Shown here: positions 23,697-35,560 of the stretch, one piece after another
Numbering within the stretch: position 1 is the stretch's first letter
Layout of the letters: each line of letters begins with the position of its first letter
Source: Sipunculus nudus
Taxonomy: Eukaryota; Annelida; Sipuncula; Golfingiida; Sipunculidae
Direction of reading: 5' to 3'
NCBI GenBank assembly: GCA_026874595.1
Contig: CM049320.1
Coordinates: 9,985,464-10,049,463 of the forward strand
Length of the DNA stretch: 64,000 bases
The notes under the pieces: generated by a model
The model's database searches: none
What the model saw: only the letters and a program-made list of their open reading frames with translations
Told to the model about the DNA's origin: nothing
Made by a program: the position numbers and the translations under genes

Positions 23697-25794
23697 ATCT
23701 TATTATCTATATATATGTACATATATATATATAATATATTGCAGTGTAAACTTCTGATGTTCAAAAGGTTATAATGGGTGAATCGTTGGATACAATTTTT
23801 TTTAATTTCAGTCACATTTTACCTATAAAAGCATAATTCTTTGCCAGTTTTAAAATAAACTAAAACCCGCCCTTTTTCTTTTCTTAAACTTCAGAATAAT
23901 GATTTTACAAAAAAAAAATCAACCGTTATTGATGGATGAGAGAAAGAGGTATTATAGATGACCACTGCCACATTCAATCTCTTGTAAGCATGTAGTCTTA
24001 GTTTCAATCTAACATTAAATAATTTGCAGACTAGAAAGTAACAAGACATGACTCCAGTGCTATAGATATCAAAATATACCTTTTGCATTTTTCCACTTGA
24101 TATACGATCTGACAATCAGTAAATTGTGTAACTATTGTCAATGGGGACAGATGTGCAATTTATTATATTTTCACGAGACACAGTTTACAACCGGAAACTC
24201 ATGAACAAAGTTGAGACAAAACGTAAATGCAGACTTTGAAGTCAGACAATTTCTATTATGGGTATTTTTTAATTTACATTTTGTAGCGCGATGATTATAT
24301 TTATTCATGAGGAATGTGTGACAAGTTCACCAACTCGATTTTGCATAACCGGTCTGATCGCCCCTTTCGGAAATTTATATTCAATTATAGATATACCTAA
24401 AACCAAAAAAAAAAAAAAAAACGGTCTGGTCATCACTTTTTTCACAACAGTAAAGCATCTTTTAAATAAAAATATTATTGTGACCCTGGTAAACTCTAAA
24501 TTATTTTGGATTTTTTTCTGGGTCTCCTCATAAGTCCGTCTATAACTGTTGAGTAGAGCTGCTAACAGACGAACCAACTAACGTCGATAATTAAGTGATA
24601 AACCTTGCTTCGCAGAGGATTATTTACTCTGATAATAAAGACTTCTCTGGAGCAAGCAGTAAGAATGGGGAATTCATATCAAAAGAGTAAATGATCTGGA
24701 CATTATTTTTTTTTTCTATCAACTGATCAAAAAATAAAAATAAGACTTGCGTATATTAATAATCTCTTTTTAAGTTATGGTATAAAGATGAACATGAGAT
24801 GTGAGCACAAGTGCCCAAGAAGTTTAAAAAAAAACCACAACTATATATAAACATTTAAGTGCACTAAAACATCATTAAAAAAGGCAAACGAATAACTCAT
24901 GATTGAATATTATTCTTTAACTACTTTTTAAAATATTACTCACCAGCGTTTATTCTGAATAACTGGTATAGCTTTAATTTCTTTTCCCTGTGTGCAGTTA
25001 CTCCTTTAGTCTATAACTTGCTTTTATATACGTTCAAACGTCAGACCTCGTTGATATATACGTCTGAAGTATAAAATGCATTTCTTTTGGTCACATATTT
25101 ATGCATTATCGTTTAAATATTTAATTGGTAATTTATACATTTGTAATCGATAATAAATCTTCCATAAAACGATGCTATAGGTATTAAACATTGTCAGTTT
25201 ACTAAAGTTTCTTGTACCTTTTTGTAATTTTTTTTCTTTTTAAGAGGACAAGGACAAATAATTTCAAAACAGATTCCCCATTGAGAATTCCAACTGATTA
25301 ATAGGTGAAAAAAGGTGAAAATGCTTGTTTTTGTTTTCATTCAAACGCTTAATCATGTTCACAAGCAAGATGTCCAAGCCCAAGGACAGCTGGAGCATTG
25401 CATGAGAAATGCTTGAGGGAGCCACGGTTGATAGATCCTGTAATTCGAAATTTTTAACGTCTCTAACCAATGATGCCCAATTAATTATTTAAAAATATAA
25501 TAGGACCTAGGGCCACAATGCTCCCCGGCCATATGTTAATCAGGAAAGTGTGACATCAGTGGGGGTGAGGGACGGACGGACGGATTAAAGGAGGGCCTAA
25601 CAGACCCGGACCATTTTAGTAGTCCTCTCACTTAACGGTGGGGAAATAAAAAGATGATTGATCCTGGTGTAGACATGCGTTTCTCCGATTCCTTGGGTAT
25701 TCAACTTTTTCTTTTTTTTTTTTTTGTTAAAGATGTGATATTTGTATGACGGCAACTGAAAAAAAAATCTTCTCTGATAAAAAAATTATTTTCC
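23596..25794. other. AT-rich sequence with (TA)n at 23650-23692, no gene seen
   Basis: A MITE-type end AGGAGCGGATCCAGGATTTT lies at 23597. Several poly(A)/poly(T) runs interrupt 24400-24420 and 25708-25726. The open frames are short and have no family resemblance. Confidence 0.5.
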
Positions 25795-25853
25795 ACCCTG
25801 GAAAGGGGGGGGGGGGGCTTCAGCCCCCAAAGCTCCCCTCTCTGGATCCGCCC
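25795..25853. mobile_element. MITE end, CAGGGGCGGATCCAG family
   Basis: CTCTCTGGATCCGCCCCTGA is the reverse-orientation terminal repeat, preceded by CAGCCCCCAAAGCTCCCC. The opposite end may be the copy at 23597. Confidence 0.45.
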
Positions 25854-25854
25854 C

Positions 25855-26020
25855 TGAAAATATATAATATCATTAAAATATATAAACCCGTTTCATTTAC
25901 AGTCGAGGACAGTCGAGGGGTAAAACGCTTAGCTCTCCACTGGCGATCTGGGTTCGTTCCCCGGTGTGGCTATGAGAGTGGGTTGTAGTTGCCTGTCCAA
26001 GGCCGGTGTTTTTCTGCCGT
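25855..26020 (+). mobile_element. tRNA-derived SINE, second family, copy 1
   Basis: After an ATAATATCATTAAAATATAT leader and TTTACAGTCGAGG, the sequence has an A box (TTAGCTCTCCACTGG) and B box (GGTTCGTTCCCC). It continues GTGTGGCTATGAGAGTGGGTT and GTAGTTGCCTGTCC. The same head and body recur at 28115-28370. Confidence 0.65.
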
Positions 26021-26577
26021 TAAAAGTACCAACCGCCCGTATTTCGATGGTACCAATGTTACCAGTTGTACGTGGAGAACAGTTAATGGAGGAGCCACCC
26101 CGTGTTCAGAGGGAAAAAATGTTTCCAACTGCACGCGGTGAAAAATAAATGGAATAGCCACATGAAACGCCTGGGTACCTTGACAGATTCTTGTGGACAA
26201 CTGCAATCTCTCATCGTGATACCCCGTTGGTGCGTGATTGTGGAGATTGCTTGTGTCCATGTCACTATGACTATAGCATCTAAGGAAATTTCGTAAACAC
26301 AATCCGTGTACCGGCTTCAAATGTGGCCCTAAGTAGTGACCTGCGAGTTTATTTTTCTGGCGTGTTCTACTTTCCTTTGTCTGATGAGCCTGATAATGTA
26401 TTTTTAATAAACGCCTGCCTTAAATATAAGCCGGCCTTGTTAAGACGCCGGATCGAACCAGGGTCTGAAAAAAATAAACGCCCGGGCGTTTAAGGAAATA
26501 CGTTAATAAATAAAGGATTTCAGTTAAATTAGTTTGATTTTTAATTTTAAAAAATATATAATATCATTAAAATATAT
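26021..26577. repeat. Block shared with 23390-23590, then degenerate repeat
   Basis: 26030-26250 matches the block described at 23390-23590. 26540-26577 repeats the leader at 25855-25885 and forms the left flank of the LTR pair. Confidence 0.75.
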
Positions 26578-27268
26578 TGTTACAGATGCCCCTTTTATTG
26601 TGTGCAGCGGTCTTACAGATGATTGTTTTATTGTGCACACGGATGTTCCATGTGTTGTTGGCATTTTGTTTGTAGGCCAAGCGTAGCTCGTGTTCTGGCG
26701 GCCTCGCCTGGCCGGATGTTGCAGGCTCGTTTAATCCGCATTGGTTGAACCCTAGAGACACAGCGTTCCTTGTTCTAGTATGTTCTTTGAAGGTGTGTAC
26801 TGTGTTAGATCCTTAAGATTGTTCGAGCAATGGAAGGTTCTCGGCTGAAGGTGAGAAGTTATAAATAGGGGGCTGTGCTTTAGAGCCGAGAAAGAGGTGA
26901 GAAAATATTCCAGCGGACACATAAGCGTGTATGTCAGTTTGTGGGACCTATTCCGATAAGTGCGGCAGTTATAGATTTTCTTCAGACTTTCTTCTGGATT
27001 TGTGACGAATCTTACTTTGTCTTCAGTTTACTTTCGGGATTGTTACAAGAGCTTTACACTGGACTGTTATTCTCCGAGAGAATTTGTGTGAACTGTTCGT
27101 CCGGCTTATACATTTTAAAGGACTTGTCGCTGTGACAGTGGTGGTATCCAGGTACTGTGCACTTTGATTATTTCACTGCGTGATTGTATTAATTTGTTGT
27201 TATACTGCTGTTATACTGTGTAATTGTATTGATTTAGTGTATTGTAATGTTAGGGTTGTTTTAAGAAT
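26578..27268 (+). mobile_element. LTR-B copy C (3'-truncated)
   Basis: Opens TGTTACAGATGCCCC after AAAATATAT, has TATAAATAGGGGGCTGTG at about 26861 as a probable TATA box, and stops after TTGTTTTAAGAAT where copy D begins. Relative to D it lacks the last ~150 bp, including the poly(A)-signal region and the GTAACA end. Confidence 0.88.
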
Positions 27269-28114
27269 TGTTACAGTTGCTCTTTTTTTTGTGTAACACG
27301 GGCGTAACTCATGTTGTGGCGCCCTCGCCAGGCCGATTGTTTCACTCTATGTGTAATCCGTACTGGTTGAACTCTCTCTGTCATGCTAGCTTGGGGCTTT
27401 CTCGCCTGGCCGAGGTCACGTGTGGACCCTGGTATGTAGAGACACATACAGCGATGTTCTTCTAGATGATTCCTGTAATGCGTGTTTACTGTGTTGTGTA
27501 AGATCCTTTAGACTGTTCGAGAAGTGGAAAATTCTCGGCTTGGGGTGAGAAGTTATAAATAGGGGGCTGTGTTTTAAACCTGGAGAGAGGTTAAAGAAGA
27601 TTCCAGCGGACCCAGACGTGTGTATGTCAGTTTGTGGGACCTGTCCGATTATACAGTAATTGCAGGGATTCTACTGTTACTAACTCTATACAATTTAATG
27701 CTGCCTGCCTCAAGTTTACTTTCTGGATTGTTACAAGAGCTTTACATTGGACTGTTATTCTCCGAGAGGATTGGTGTGGACTTTTCATCCGACGAAGGCA
27801 TTTTAAAGAGCTTGTCTTTGTGACGGTGTTGGTATCTAGGTACTGTGCACATTGTTTACTTTACTGTGTGATTGTATTGATTTGTTGTTATACCGCTGTT
27901 TTACTGTATAATTGTATTGATTTAGTGTATTGTAATGTTAGGGTTGTTTTAAGAATAAATTATAGTTATTTGTTAACAAAAATCCACTGATTTCTTTATT
28001 CATTCCCCTAGACATTTCACGCTGCATAGTGTTACAGAATCTGATTTGTTATCTCCTTGACAAAATTTCTGTTCATCACGCGTAACATGATCTGCTGATA
28101 TTAGGTTCCGTAAA
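27269..28114 (+). mobile_element. LTR-B copy D (essentially full length)
   Basis: About 846 bp, TGTTACAGTTGC to TTCCGTAAAA, differing at the end from the TTCCGTAACA of copy B. A TATA box region (TATAAATAGGGGGC) lies at about 27554 and AATAAATTATAG at about 27954. It sits directly behind copy C with no internal region between them. Several short open frames inside are not conserved among copies A-D. Confidence 0.9.
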
Positions 28115-28370
28115 AATATAAACCCGTTTCATTTAAATATTTGATCCTGTTTCATTTACAGTCGATGACCGTGGAGGGGTAAACCGCTTGGCTCTCTCCG
28201 CTGGCGATCTGAATTCGATCTCCTGTGCGACTATAAGAATAGGTTGTAGTTGCCCGTCTATACAGCCGGTGGTTTTCTCCGGGTCCTACGATTTCCTTTA
28301 CTTCTACAGACTACCGAACGCCATCATCTGAGCCATGGAGAGTGCCTTGATTGGTACTATTTGTACAATC
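28115..28370 (+). mobile_element. tRNA-derived SINE, second family, copy 2
   Basis: Resumes the leader interrupted by the LTRs (ATATAAACCCGTTTCATT), then TTGGCTCTCTCCGCTGG (A box), a degraded B box (AATTCGATCTCC), ACTATAAGAATAGGTTGTAG and GCCGGTGGTTTTCTCCGGGT. Confidence 0.6.
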
Positions 28371-30710
28371 AATTTAAAATAAATAAGTTAATATATGGTG
28401 CTTCTGGATGCAAACAATGTTGTGAAGCCATTAGATGTCATTTAAAATATATTTTATCTTAATTTTAGACAAAAAAATGTGATCATGGTATGTGCAATGC
28501 AAAAAAAAAAGACTTTTTCTTCAACTGTGACGTGGTTATATGTTAAAGCTTAACGATATTAACAAGTTATCCAAGCCGTCCCATCAATCCTTAACTGCAT
28601 GGAAGAGTTTTTGTTCTGAATAAAAATGACCCCTGGCCGAAGACTGATCTCCTGGATTATGAATATATGAAATTAAAACAACTTTCAAGAAATATAGATT
28701 TTTTTCAGTTTCTTCAAAACTGTGTCGGATTCTAGAAAACCTGCTACCTCTCCAAGTTGCACCGGCTGACCCTCACTTCTCCTCACACGCCTTATTAAGA
28801 ACCCAAAAACCTTTGTTGACGCGTATCATGGAACAGCTGGCTGGTCATGCGTAATTACCAGCGCAATATCACTCCGCCCACGACACAGACGACAGTATGA
28901 CTCAAGTACTGCCCACAGAAGCTCGCCCGCTAAATAGCCCCAAGGGAAGGAATATAGTCCTCGCAGTGTTAGCGGAAAAGGGCTCTCTTCATGAATACGG
29001 GCTTTGTGCCGTACGAAACTCTCTTGGTGTTAAACACCTACTAATCCGTGCTCTGGTGGTGTTTTGGAACTAGTCCTTAATAGTGTTTAGTACCACATAT
29101 CCGGAAGCTGTTGACATTGTTACGAGAGCTAACACCCAAAACCAATCACGGGTCGCAAACGACGGTGTTTTATTCACCCTTTTCTCCGGCCTGACGCGTT
29201 TTATAACTTTTGTTAGGAGGACGTTACAAAATGCTCCGGCGTTTCCGCTGCTGGGCATATCATTTGAAACTGAAACTTCGTATTCATTTTTTTTTTCAAA
29301 AAGACTTCCATCTAAACACACAAACGTTTCATGTTATGTAACTTGTTTCAGGGGGACAACTCAATTCCTTAGGAAAATTAAAAGCATAATTATAAATTTC
29401 AAAATAGAGCCATCATCTAGTTTATCGTTTCTTTATTTTTCCTCAATTTGTTTGTTTCATTCTTGAGGCTCGTCTTGAGATAATAAGAGGCATGGCATGG
29501 GTCAAAGCCTCAATGAATATTAGTTCATGGTATGTTATTGAATATTTGTGATCTAAATTAGATAGAAAATCAGTTGCTGAAAACTGAGCGAACTTATATT
29601 CGTATGGCAAAAGTATATAGCCCATTCTGAAAAGTTATGATATTCTGGGCGTGTTTTCTCGGGGTCTTCTGTCCTTAAAAGATTTGTACCCCTCGCAGTT
29701 GTTTATCAAATAAGACCCATGGACTCGCTAAATTTATATAATTAGAAAAGCACTCAGAGAGCGCAGACCTCCGCTAAAGTAACTTATTACCCCCATATAG
29801 CATTGTCAGAATGCAACATTTTCCTTTGAAAATTTCTCAATTTGCAAAATGCTCGATATTTGTGACACATGTGCTTTATAATACAAAGAAAACTTTATGT
29901 ATGGAGATAAACATAAATGGTCAGGAACTCTCGCAGTACAATAACTTTTTTCGATGGCAAGAAATTCAGATGGGGACCTAGTACTGAATATTTTTGCATT
30001 TTCATCAGAAACGACTTAGATGACATAAGTAAACTACAGAAAATGCGGAGTATGTTCTTTCTAATATTTATAAACTTCTACCAAATTCAGGGATCTACCT
30101 CGAAAAATTGTTAATAATCTGTTCAAGTTATATGTGCAGCTTGTTTTATTGAGGTCACATGAGGAACATGAGGTATAAAAGTATGAAGTATATAATTAAT
30201 ACCTATAACACAGGTTTACGTACAGTTTTGAAACTACCCTACAAATACACCTAATCACTGTCAGTCGCCTAAAGTCTTCCATTTAGCCTGCAGATAGAGA
30301 ACAGATTGATCAAAATGAATGATAATATGTATGTGTAGGTCTAAAAATTTAATTGTTCCTTGTGCAGCTCACGGAGAGAGATATGATTTGTCTAGTTTTA
30401 TTGGTAACTATCTAGGTAATGTACATACGATTGAACTGTTAATTTAAAAATTCCCAAGACTGTGGGGGTCGATGTGGAAACGGTCTGAAGCATAGGGTGC
30501 GGTAGGGGTGGGGGTTGTAGCACGACTCAGTTGGCATTTATATTGAGCAGGTAACCCTAATTTGGTAATGTGCAGCGCTCACCTAACCTGTTGCAATAAT
30601 ATTGTAGTAATTAGATTTTCAACAAACATGAAGAGGGCTTGACCGATATGCTGTGTTAAAACGGAATTGTTCTCGCCAGGTAGGGGTTGTTAGAAAGTAT
30701 ACTAAAACAG
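28371..30710. other. Mixed unique sequence, no firm gene
   Basis: 28720-29270 is more GC-balanced and has open frames on both strands (29083-29466 plus, 29070-29321 minus) without recognisable features. At about 29511-29530 an 18-nt string (GTTCATGGTATGTTATTG) also occurs in the LINE 3' region at 51-70, a possible second LINE scrap. Confidence 0.4.
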
Positions 30711-30845
30711 TCACGATTGGTCTGGTTTATGTCAAATGACGAGTCGCCTGCTTTTGAAACGCTCCAAGAGGTTATTAGATGCAACTGTCAGAGTAACTGC
30801 AGCACCATCAGATGCACGTGCAAAAAGACTGTGGTTGATTATCAG
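30711..30845 (+). CDS. Candidate internal exon with CXC-type cysteine cluster
   Basis: A 45-codon open segment bounded by an acceptor-like AAAACAG and a strong donor (TATCAG|GTAGGAAG), both in phase 0. It encodes WFMSNDESPAFETLQEVIRC then C-N-C-x3-C-x4-C-x-C-K-K. The C-x-C...C-x-C spacing resembles the first half of CXC/Tesmin-type zinc-binding regions; uncharacterised invertebrate proteins with a SNDESPAF-like lead into such a cluster are known to me only in general terms. No neighbouring exon was found on either side, so it may be an isolated relic. The function is unknown. Confidence 0.4.
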
Positions 30846-31560
30846 GTAGGAAGCCTTTTATTCATGTCATGAGCCAGCATTCAATAATTTCATACTACGT
30901 TTTTATTTTCCTTTTAATTAAAGTTTTGTTGTGTCTGTAGGTAAAATCTTATTTCCTTTAGATTATTGTAAACACATGTAAGTTGATAATGCAAAGCATT
31001 GATATACAAAATGTATACATGTAGCACCAACCATTAATGCAAGGCCACCTGTTTCTTAACGGTAACAAATAACTAATATATAGTACAAGTAAAACATTTT
31101 ACACAAGGACATAAATCTGCACAGGTCACAAAATACAAAGGCAAAACAGAGTGCAGTTACTTTGATCCACTGAAGTCATTTTTTGTTATTGTGGGATAAA
31201 TTTATACACATGGTATATGCTTGACAACAGAGTGCATGGATCTTTGAATATTATTAATAATTAATTTTGAATTTTCAATTCCAAATTTCTAGTTTCATTT
31301 TGCTTTGCTTTTCAGTTACAATTTTAAAAAAATCGGTTTGCAGTAGAATGACGTTTTTGAGACGAAATTGAATTTGGTGGCTTAGTTTTTTCTTCAAGAA
31401 AACCAGCTGAAAGTCCGGGAATAGTCTAACAAAACGTTTGCTGATCGGGTATTTTCAACATTTGGACGATCTCTTTGGATTGAACTTTCTAATGATGTTA
31501 AATGAAGCGAAAATATTGACGACTTTAATTGAAAATTGAAAACGTACCTTTTTCGACTTA
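30846..31560. other. AT-rich sequence, no gene seen
   Basis: No further exon with matching phase was recognised downstream of the donor at 30846. Confidence 0.45.
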
Positions 31561-31569
31561 GATTTTTAT

Positions 31570-32100
31570 CAAATTTTAACTCTTGTGTCATAATATAATT
31601 TAGTACTTTTGTAAAGCGCCACTAAATAAAAATATTTATAAAAGTAGGCGCTATATTAAATAAATAAAGTTTAAATTTAAAAGTGAGAGATTTTTTATCC
31701 GAGTTGACTGCTGGAAACCCTGTGCGTAACTGACAACAGACACTTTGTGATAAGAATGGACAAGATGACGTCTGATTTAACATGTGCTCATTACATATCT
31801 CCATGATTTTATTGATATGGTGATTAAAAAAAATCTAAAATATAAACTAATAAAGATAACGTCTGAGCGGAAAAGGTAGTATAAGCTAGATATTGGTTGA
31901 TATGATTGATCTGAACTGATAAGTAAGAAAATTGTTGCAAATAATACTTTGTGATCTGACCATGTGTTTTCTAATGGTGAAACTGGAGCATGTGAGCAAT
32001 TTGTAAATATGAGATCTATACCATTTCCATGATCTGTGTTTGACATGTTGATAAGTTGTTGACAGCTCAGTAGTTGGAACGTTTGTTCAATTAAATCCAA
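31570..32100 (-). pseudogene. LINE remnant: endonuclease end joined to 3' tail, RT deleted
   Basis: At 31930-32100 the minus strand encodes QLLSCQQLINMSNTDHGNGI followed by DLIFTN and SPLENTWSDHK. These match the C-terminal part of the apurinic endonuclease of LINEs; the SDHK contains the conserved catalytic Asp-His pair. At 31570-31780 the same strand reads LTFKFKLYLFNIAP and then a GTGGCGCTTTACAAAAGTAC tail resembling CR1-type LINE 3' ends. The reverse transcriptase that should lie between them (about 2.5 kb) is missing. This is a different LINE from the one at 1-2190. Confidence 0.65.
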
Positions 32101-32433
32101 ATCTTTTTTTTTTCATACCATTTTATACAGTTGCCTTATAATTAACGTCCCCAGTCCACAGGTGCAAGGACTTATGGTTGGGGAGGGATTTTGAGGCGCT
32201 GAATAGTGGGAGTTTCAACATCTCTGCATTTACATATGGGATATGAAACTTAATTCAACAGTTCGTACAGGAAAAAAAAGTAGATGCATAATTACTGAAT
32301 ATTTATAAATCAACAGACAGACAGGTAGACGAACAAAAATCTGATCACATTATTTCCCATTCTCCTTGGGCAGGAAATTGATGAACAAAAGTTTGCATTA
32401 GTTCCTCACTTTTTATTTTATCATTTTTTTTTT

Positions 32434-32462
32434 AGCTCAGCTGACTGAAAGTCATCTGAGCT
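32434..32462. repeat. Hairpin at the start of the tandem-array element
   Basis: AGCTCAGCTGACT and AGTCATCTGAGCT pair around a three-base loop, with one mismatch. It is followed by (GTCCGTCT)n at 32478-32512. Confidence 0.75.
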
Positions 32463-32477
32463 ATAGCGACACTCTTT

Positions 32478-34480
32478 GTCCGTCTGTCCGTCTGTCCGTC
32501 TGTCCGTCCGTTAACCAGGCACAAATCGTAACCGCTGGACCTAGAACCTTGTAACTTGGGATTCTGAGAGGTCCATAAAAAATCTCCTTGGAAACCAGAA
32601 ATTAGGTCTCTGTTACCCATATCCTTCGAGCTATGTGGCCCCAAAGTACCCCCCAGAAAAGTCAAAAATTTCATACAAAAACTTCAATATCTCATAAACT
32701 ACTTGACTGATGGTCATGATTTTTGGCATACATATTGATCATGAGATGTTACATCACTTCCTGCAGACTGGTGGCGATACCTGTATTTTTCGATTTTTTA
32801 CGAATTTTTTTCTCTATTTTTGAGACCTTTAAAAATGTGAACATCTGTAAACAAGGCACAAATCATAAAGACTAGACTTAGAATCTTAATTCTTGACACA
32901 CTGAGAGGTCCATGAAAATCTCCTTGGAAACCAGAAATTAGGTCGCTGTTACCCATATCCTTTGAGCTATGGGGCCCCAAAGTACCCCCCAGAATAGTAA
33001 AAAATTTCATACAAAAACTTCAATATCTCAATAACTACATCACTGATGGTCTTCATTTTTGGCATACATATTGATCATGAGATGTTCAATCAGTTCCTGC
33101 AGACTGGTGGCGCCACCTGTACTGTTTGATTTTTTACGATTTTTTCCTCTATTTTTGAGACCTTTGAGGATGCTGTCATCTGTTAGCGTGGCACAAATCG
33201 TAACGACTGGACCTAGAATCTTCATTTTCGACACACTGAGAGACCTATGAAAAGTCTCCATGGAAACCAGAAATTAGGTCTCTGTTACCCATATCCTTCG
33301 AGCTATGGGGCCCAAAATTACCCCCCAGAATAGTCAAAAATTTCATACAAAAACTTCAATATCTCATTAACTACATCACTGGTGGTCATGATTTTCGACA
33401 TACATATTGATCATGAGATGTTTCATCAGTTTGTGCAGACTGGTGGCGCCACCTGTATTTTTCAATGTTCACGAATTGTTTTCTCCATTTTTGAGACCTT
33501 TAAGGATGTAGTTATCTGTCAACAGGGTACAAATCGTAACGACTGGACCTAGAATCTTCGTTCTTGACACACAGGGAGACCCATGATAAGTCTCCATGGA
33601 AACCTGAAATTTGGTCTCTGTTACCCATATCCTTTGAGCTATGGCACTCCAAAGTACAGCTCAGAATAATGGAAAATTTGATACAAAAGCTAAAGTATCT
33701 GAACAACTAATGCAGAGATAACCATAATTGTTTGCATGGATATTGATCATGGAGTGTTTCATAAGTTTCTGCAGACTGGTGGCACCACCTGTATTTGTTC
33801 GGTTTTTATTACGAAATTTTTCTGTATTTTTGAGACCTTTAAAGATATGAACATCTGTTAACAGGGCACAAATCATAAAAACTGGACCAAGAATCTTCAT
33901 TCTTGACACACAGGGAGACCCATGAAAAGTCTCCATGGAAACTTGAAATTAGGTCTCTGTTACCCATATTCTTTAAGCTGTATGGGTCCAAAATTACCCC
34001 CCCCCCCAGAATAATGGAAAATTTGATACAAAAACTGCAGTATTTCAATAACTACAACACTGTGTGTCATGATTTTCGGCATACATATTGATCATGAGCT
34101 GTTCCATGTGTTCCTGCAGACTGGGTGTGCCACCTCTATTTTTTTTTCAAATTTTTACGAATTTTTTTCTTTTTTTTGAGACCTTTAAAGATGTGGTTAT
34201 CTGTCAACAGGGTACAAATCGCAACAACTGGACCTAGAATCTTCATTCTTGTCATGCAAGGAGGCCCATGAAAGGTGCCTGTGGAAACTTGAAATTAGGT
34301 CTCTGTTACCCATATCCTTCAAGCTATAGGACTCCGAAGTATCCCTCAGAATAATGGACAATTTGATACAAAAACTGAAGTATCTGAACAACTAATGCAG
34401 AGATCACCATGATTTTTTGCATGGATATTGACCATTAAGTGTTTTTATTAGTTTCTGCAGACTGGTGGAGCCACCTGTAT
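32478..34480. repeat. ~340-bp tandem array, about six units
   Basis: The phrase TTTTTGAGACCTTT recurs at about 32818, 33155, 33488, 33829 and 34176. Each is followed by GGCACAAATCGTAAC-, CTCTGTTACCCATATCCTT- and CTGCAGACTGGTGGCGCCAC-type blocks. Units are ~332-347 bp and ~80-90% identical by eye. Minus-strand open frames of 64-91 codons recur in several units (METFHRSLSV, DMGNRDLISGF) but break at different points, so coding is doubtful. Confidence 0.9.
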
Positions 34481-34484
34481 TTTT

Positions 34485-34514
34485 GTATCCGCCAAAACAA
34501 AGTTTTGCGGATAC
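34485..34514. repeat. Hairpin separating the two tandem arrays
   Basis: GTATCCGCCAAAAC and GTTTTGCGGATAC pair almost perfectly (one unpaired base) around a short loop. The sequence after it, TATGTTTTTGACC then CGCCGCGGCGGCG, is GC-rich. Confidence 0.8.
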
Positions 34515-34699
34515 TATGTTTTTGACCAAGTTCCTCCGCCGCGGCGGCGTTCGTTTCCAGAGAGCTCCTCGGAGACTAATGGACCGATTTTTCCCAAACT
34601 TACACCTATCATCGGGTCACATGTGAACTGGTGCCTAACCAATTTGCATTGACCTCTGACCTTTACTCTCTATCCAGTGTCCATTTGTGGGTCTGTTTC

Positions 34700-35560
34700 C
34701 ACTCATAAACCCTCATATCTCGGGAACCGTTTGACCGATCAGGAAATAAAATTGATACAAATGTAGCCCTTGGATTGCTTTATAACATACACAAAAAATG
34801 GTGGCGCCACCTGTAACCATGTTTGCACAGTGTCCATCTGTTCATCTGCCTTGGGTTAAAATCACTCATATCTCTGCAGTGAATTGACTAATTCACCTGA
34901 AATTCGTCATGTGTATACATCCAGGATAGCTTTCTTGATTTTATGACAGGTGGCGCCACCTACGTTCACGTTCACGCTGATGACATCCAAGCTTATATCT
35001 CGGGAACCGTTTGACCGATCAGGAAATAAAATTTATACAAATGTAGCCCTTTGATAGCTCTGTAACATACACAAAAAATGGTGGCGCCACCTGTAACAAT
35101 GTTTGCACAGCGTCTGTCTGTTAGTCTGCCGTGGCCTAAAATTACTCACTTCTCTGTAGTGGTTCGACATAACTGCCTAAAATTTTGCAGGTTTATACAT
35201 CGTGGACAGCTTTCTTGATTTTATGACAGGTGGCGCCACCTACATTCTAGTTTACGCTGGACACATCCAAGCTCATATCTCAGGAACCATTTGACCGATT
35301 GGGCCAAAATTGTGCATGTGTTTAGATCTCACATAGGTCTTTATTATACACAAAACTGGAGGGGTTACCTGCAAATTTTTTTGCACAGTGTTTGTCTGTT
35401 TGTCTGCCATGGGCAAAAATTGCTCATATACATGTAGTGGTTTGACTTTTCTGCCTAAAATTTTGCAGGTGTATACAACTTGGACAGCTTTCTGCATTTG
35501 TGGTAGGTGGCACAACCTACATACACATTTAGGCTGCAGACATCCATGCTAATATGCAAC
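34700..35560. repeat. ~282-bp tandem array, about three units
   Basis: CTCGGGAACCGTTTGACCGAT recurs at about 34717, 34998 and (CAGGAACCATTTGACCGATT) 35280. Each unit also carries AGGTGGCGCCACCT, a perfect 14-nt palindrome, and TTTGCACAGYGTC. Confidence 0.88.

Noticed and set aside
29083-29466. 127-codon plus-strand frame near a GC-balanced patch
   Set aside because: No recognisable motifs, an overlapping opposite-strand frame, and an AT-driven second half; not enough to call a gene.
32478-35560. CRISPR-like or coding tandem array
   Set aside because: Units are ~340 and ~282 bp with no spacer/repeat alternation, and the recurrent short frames break differently in each unit.
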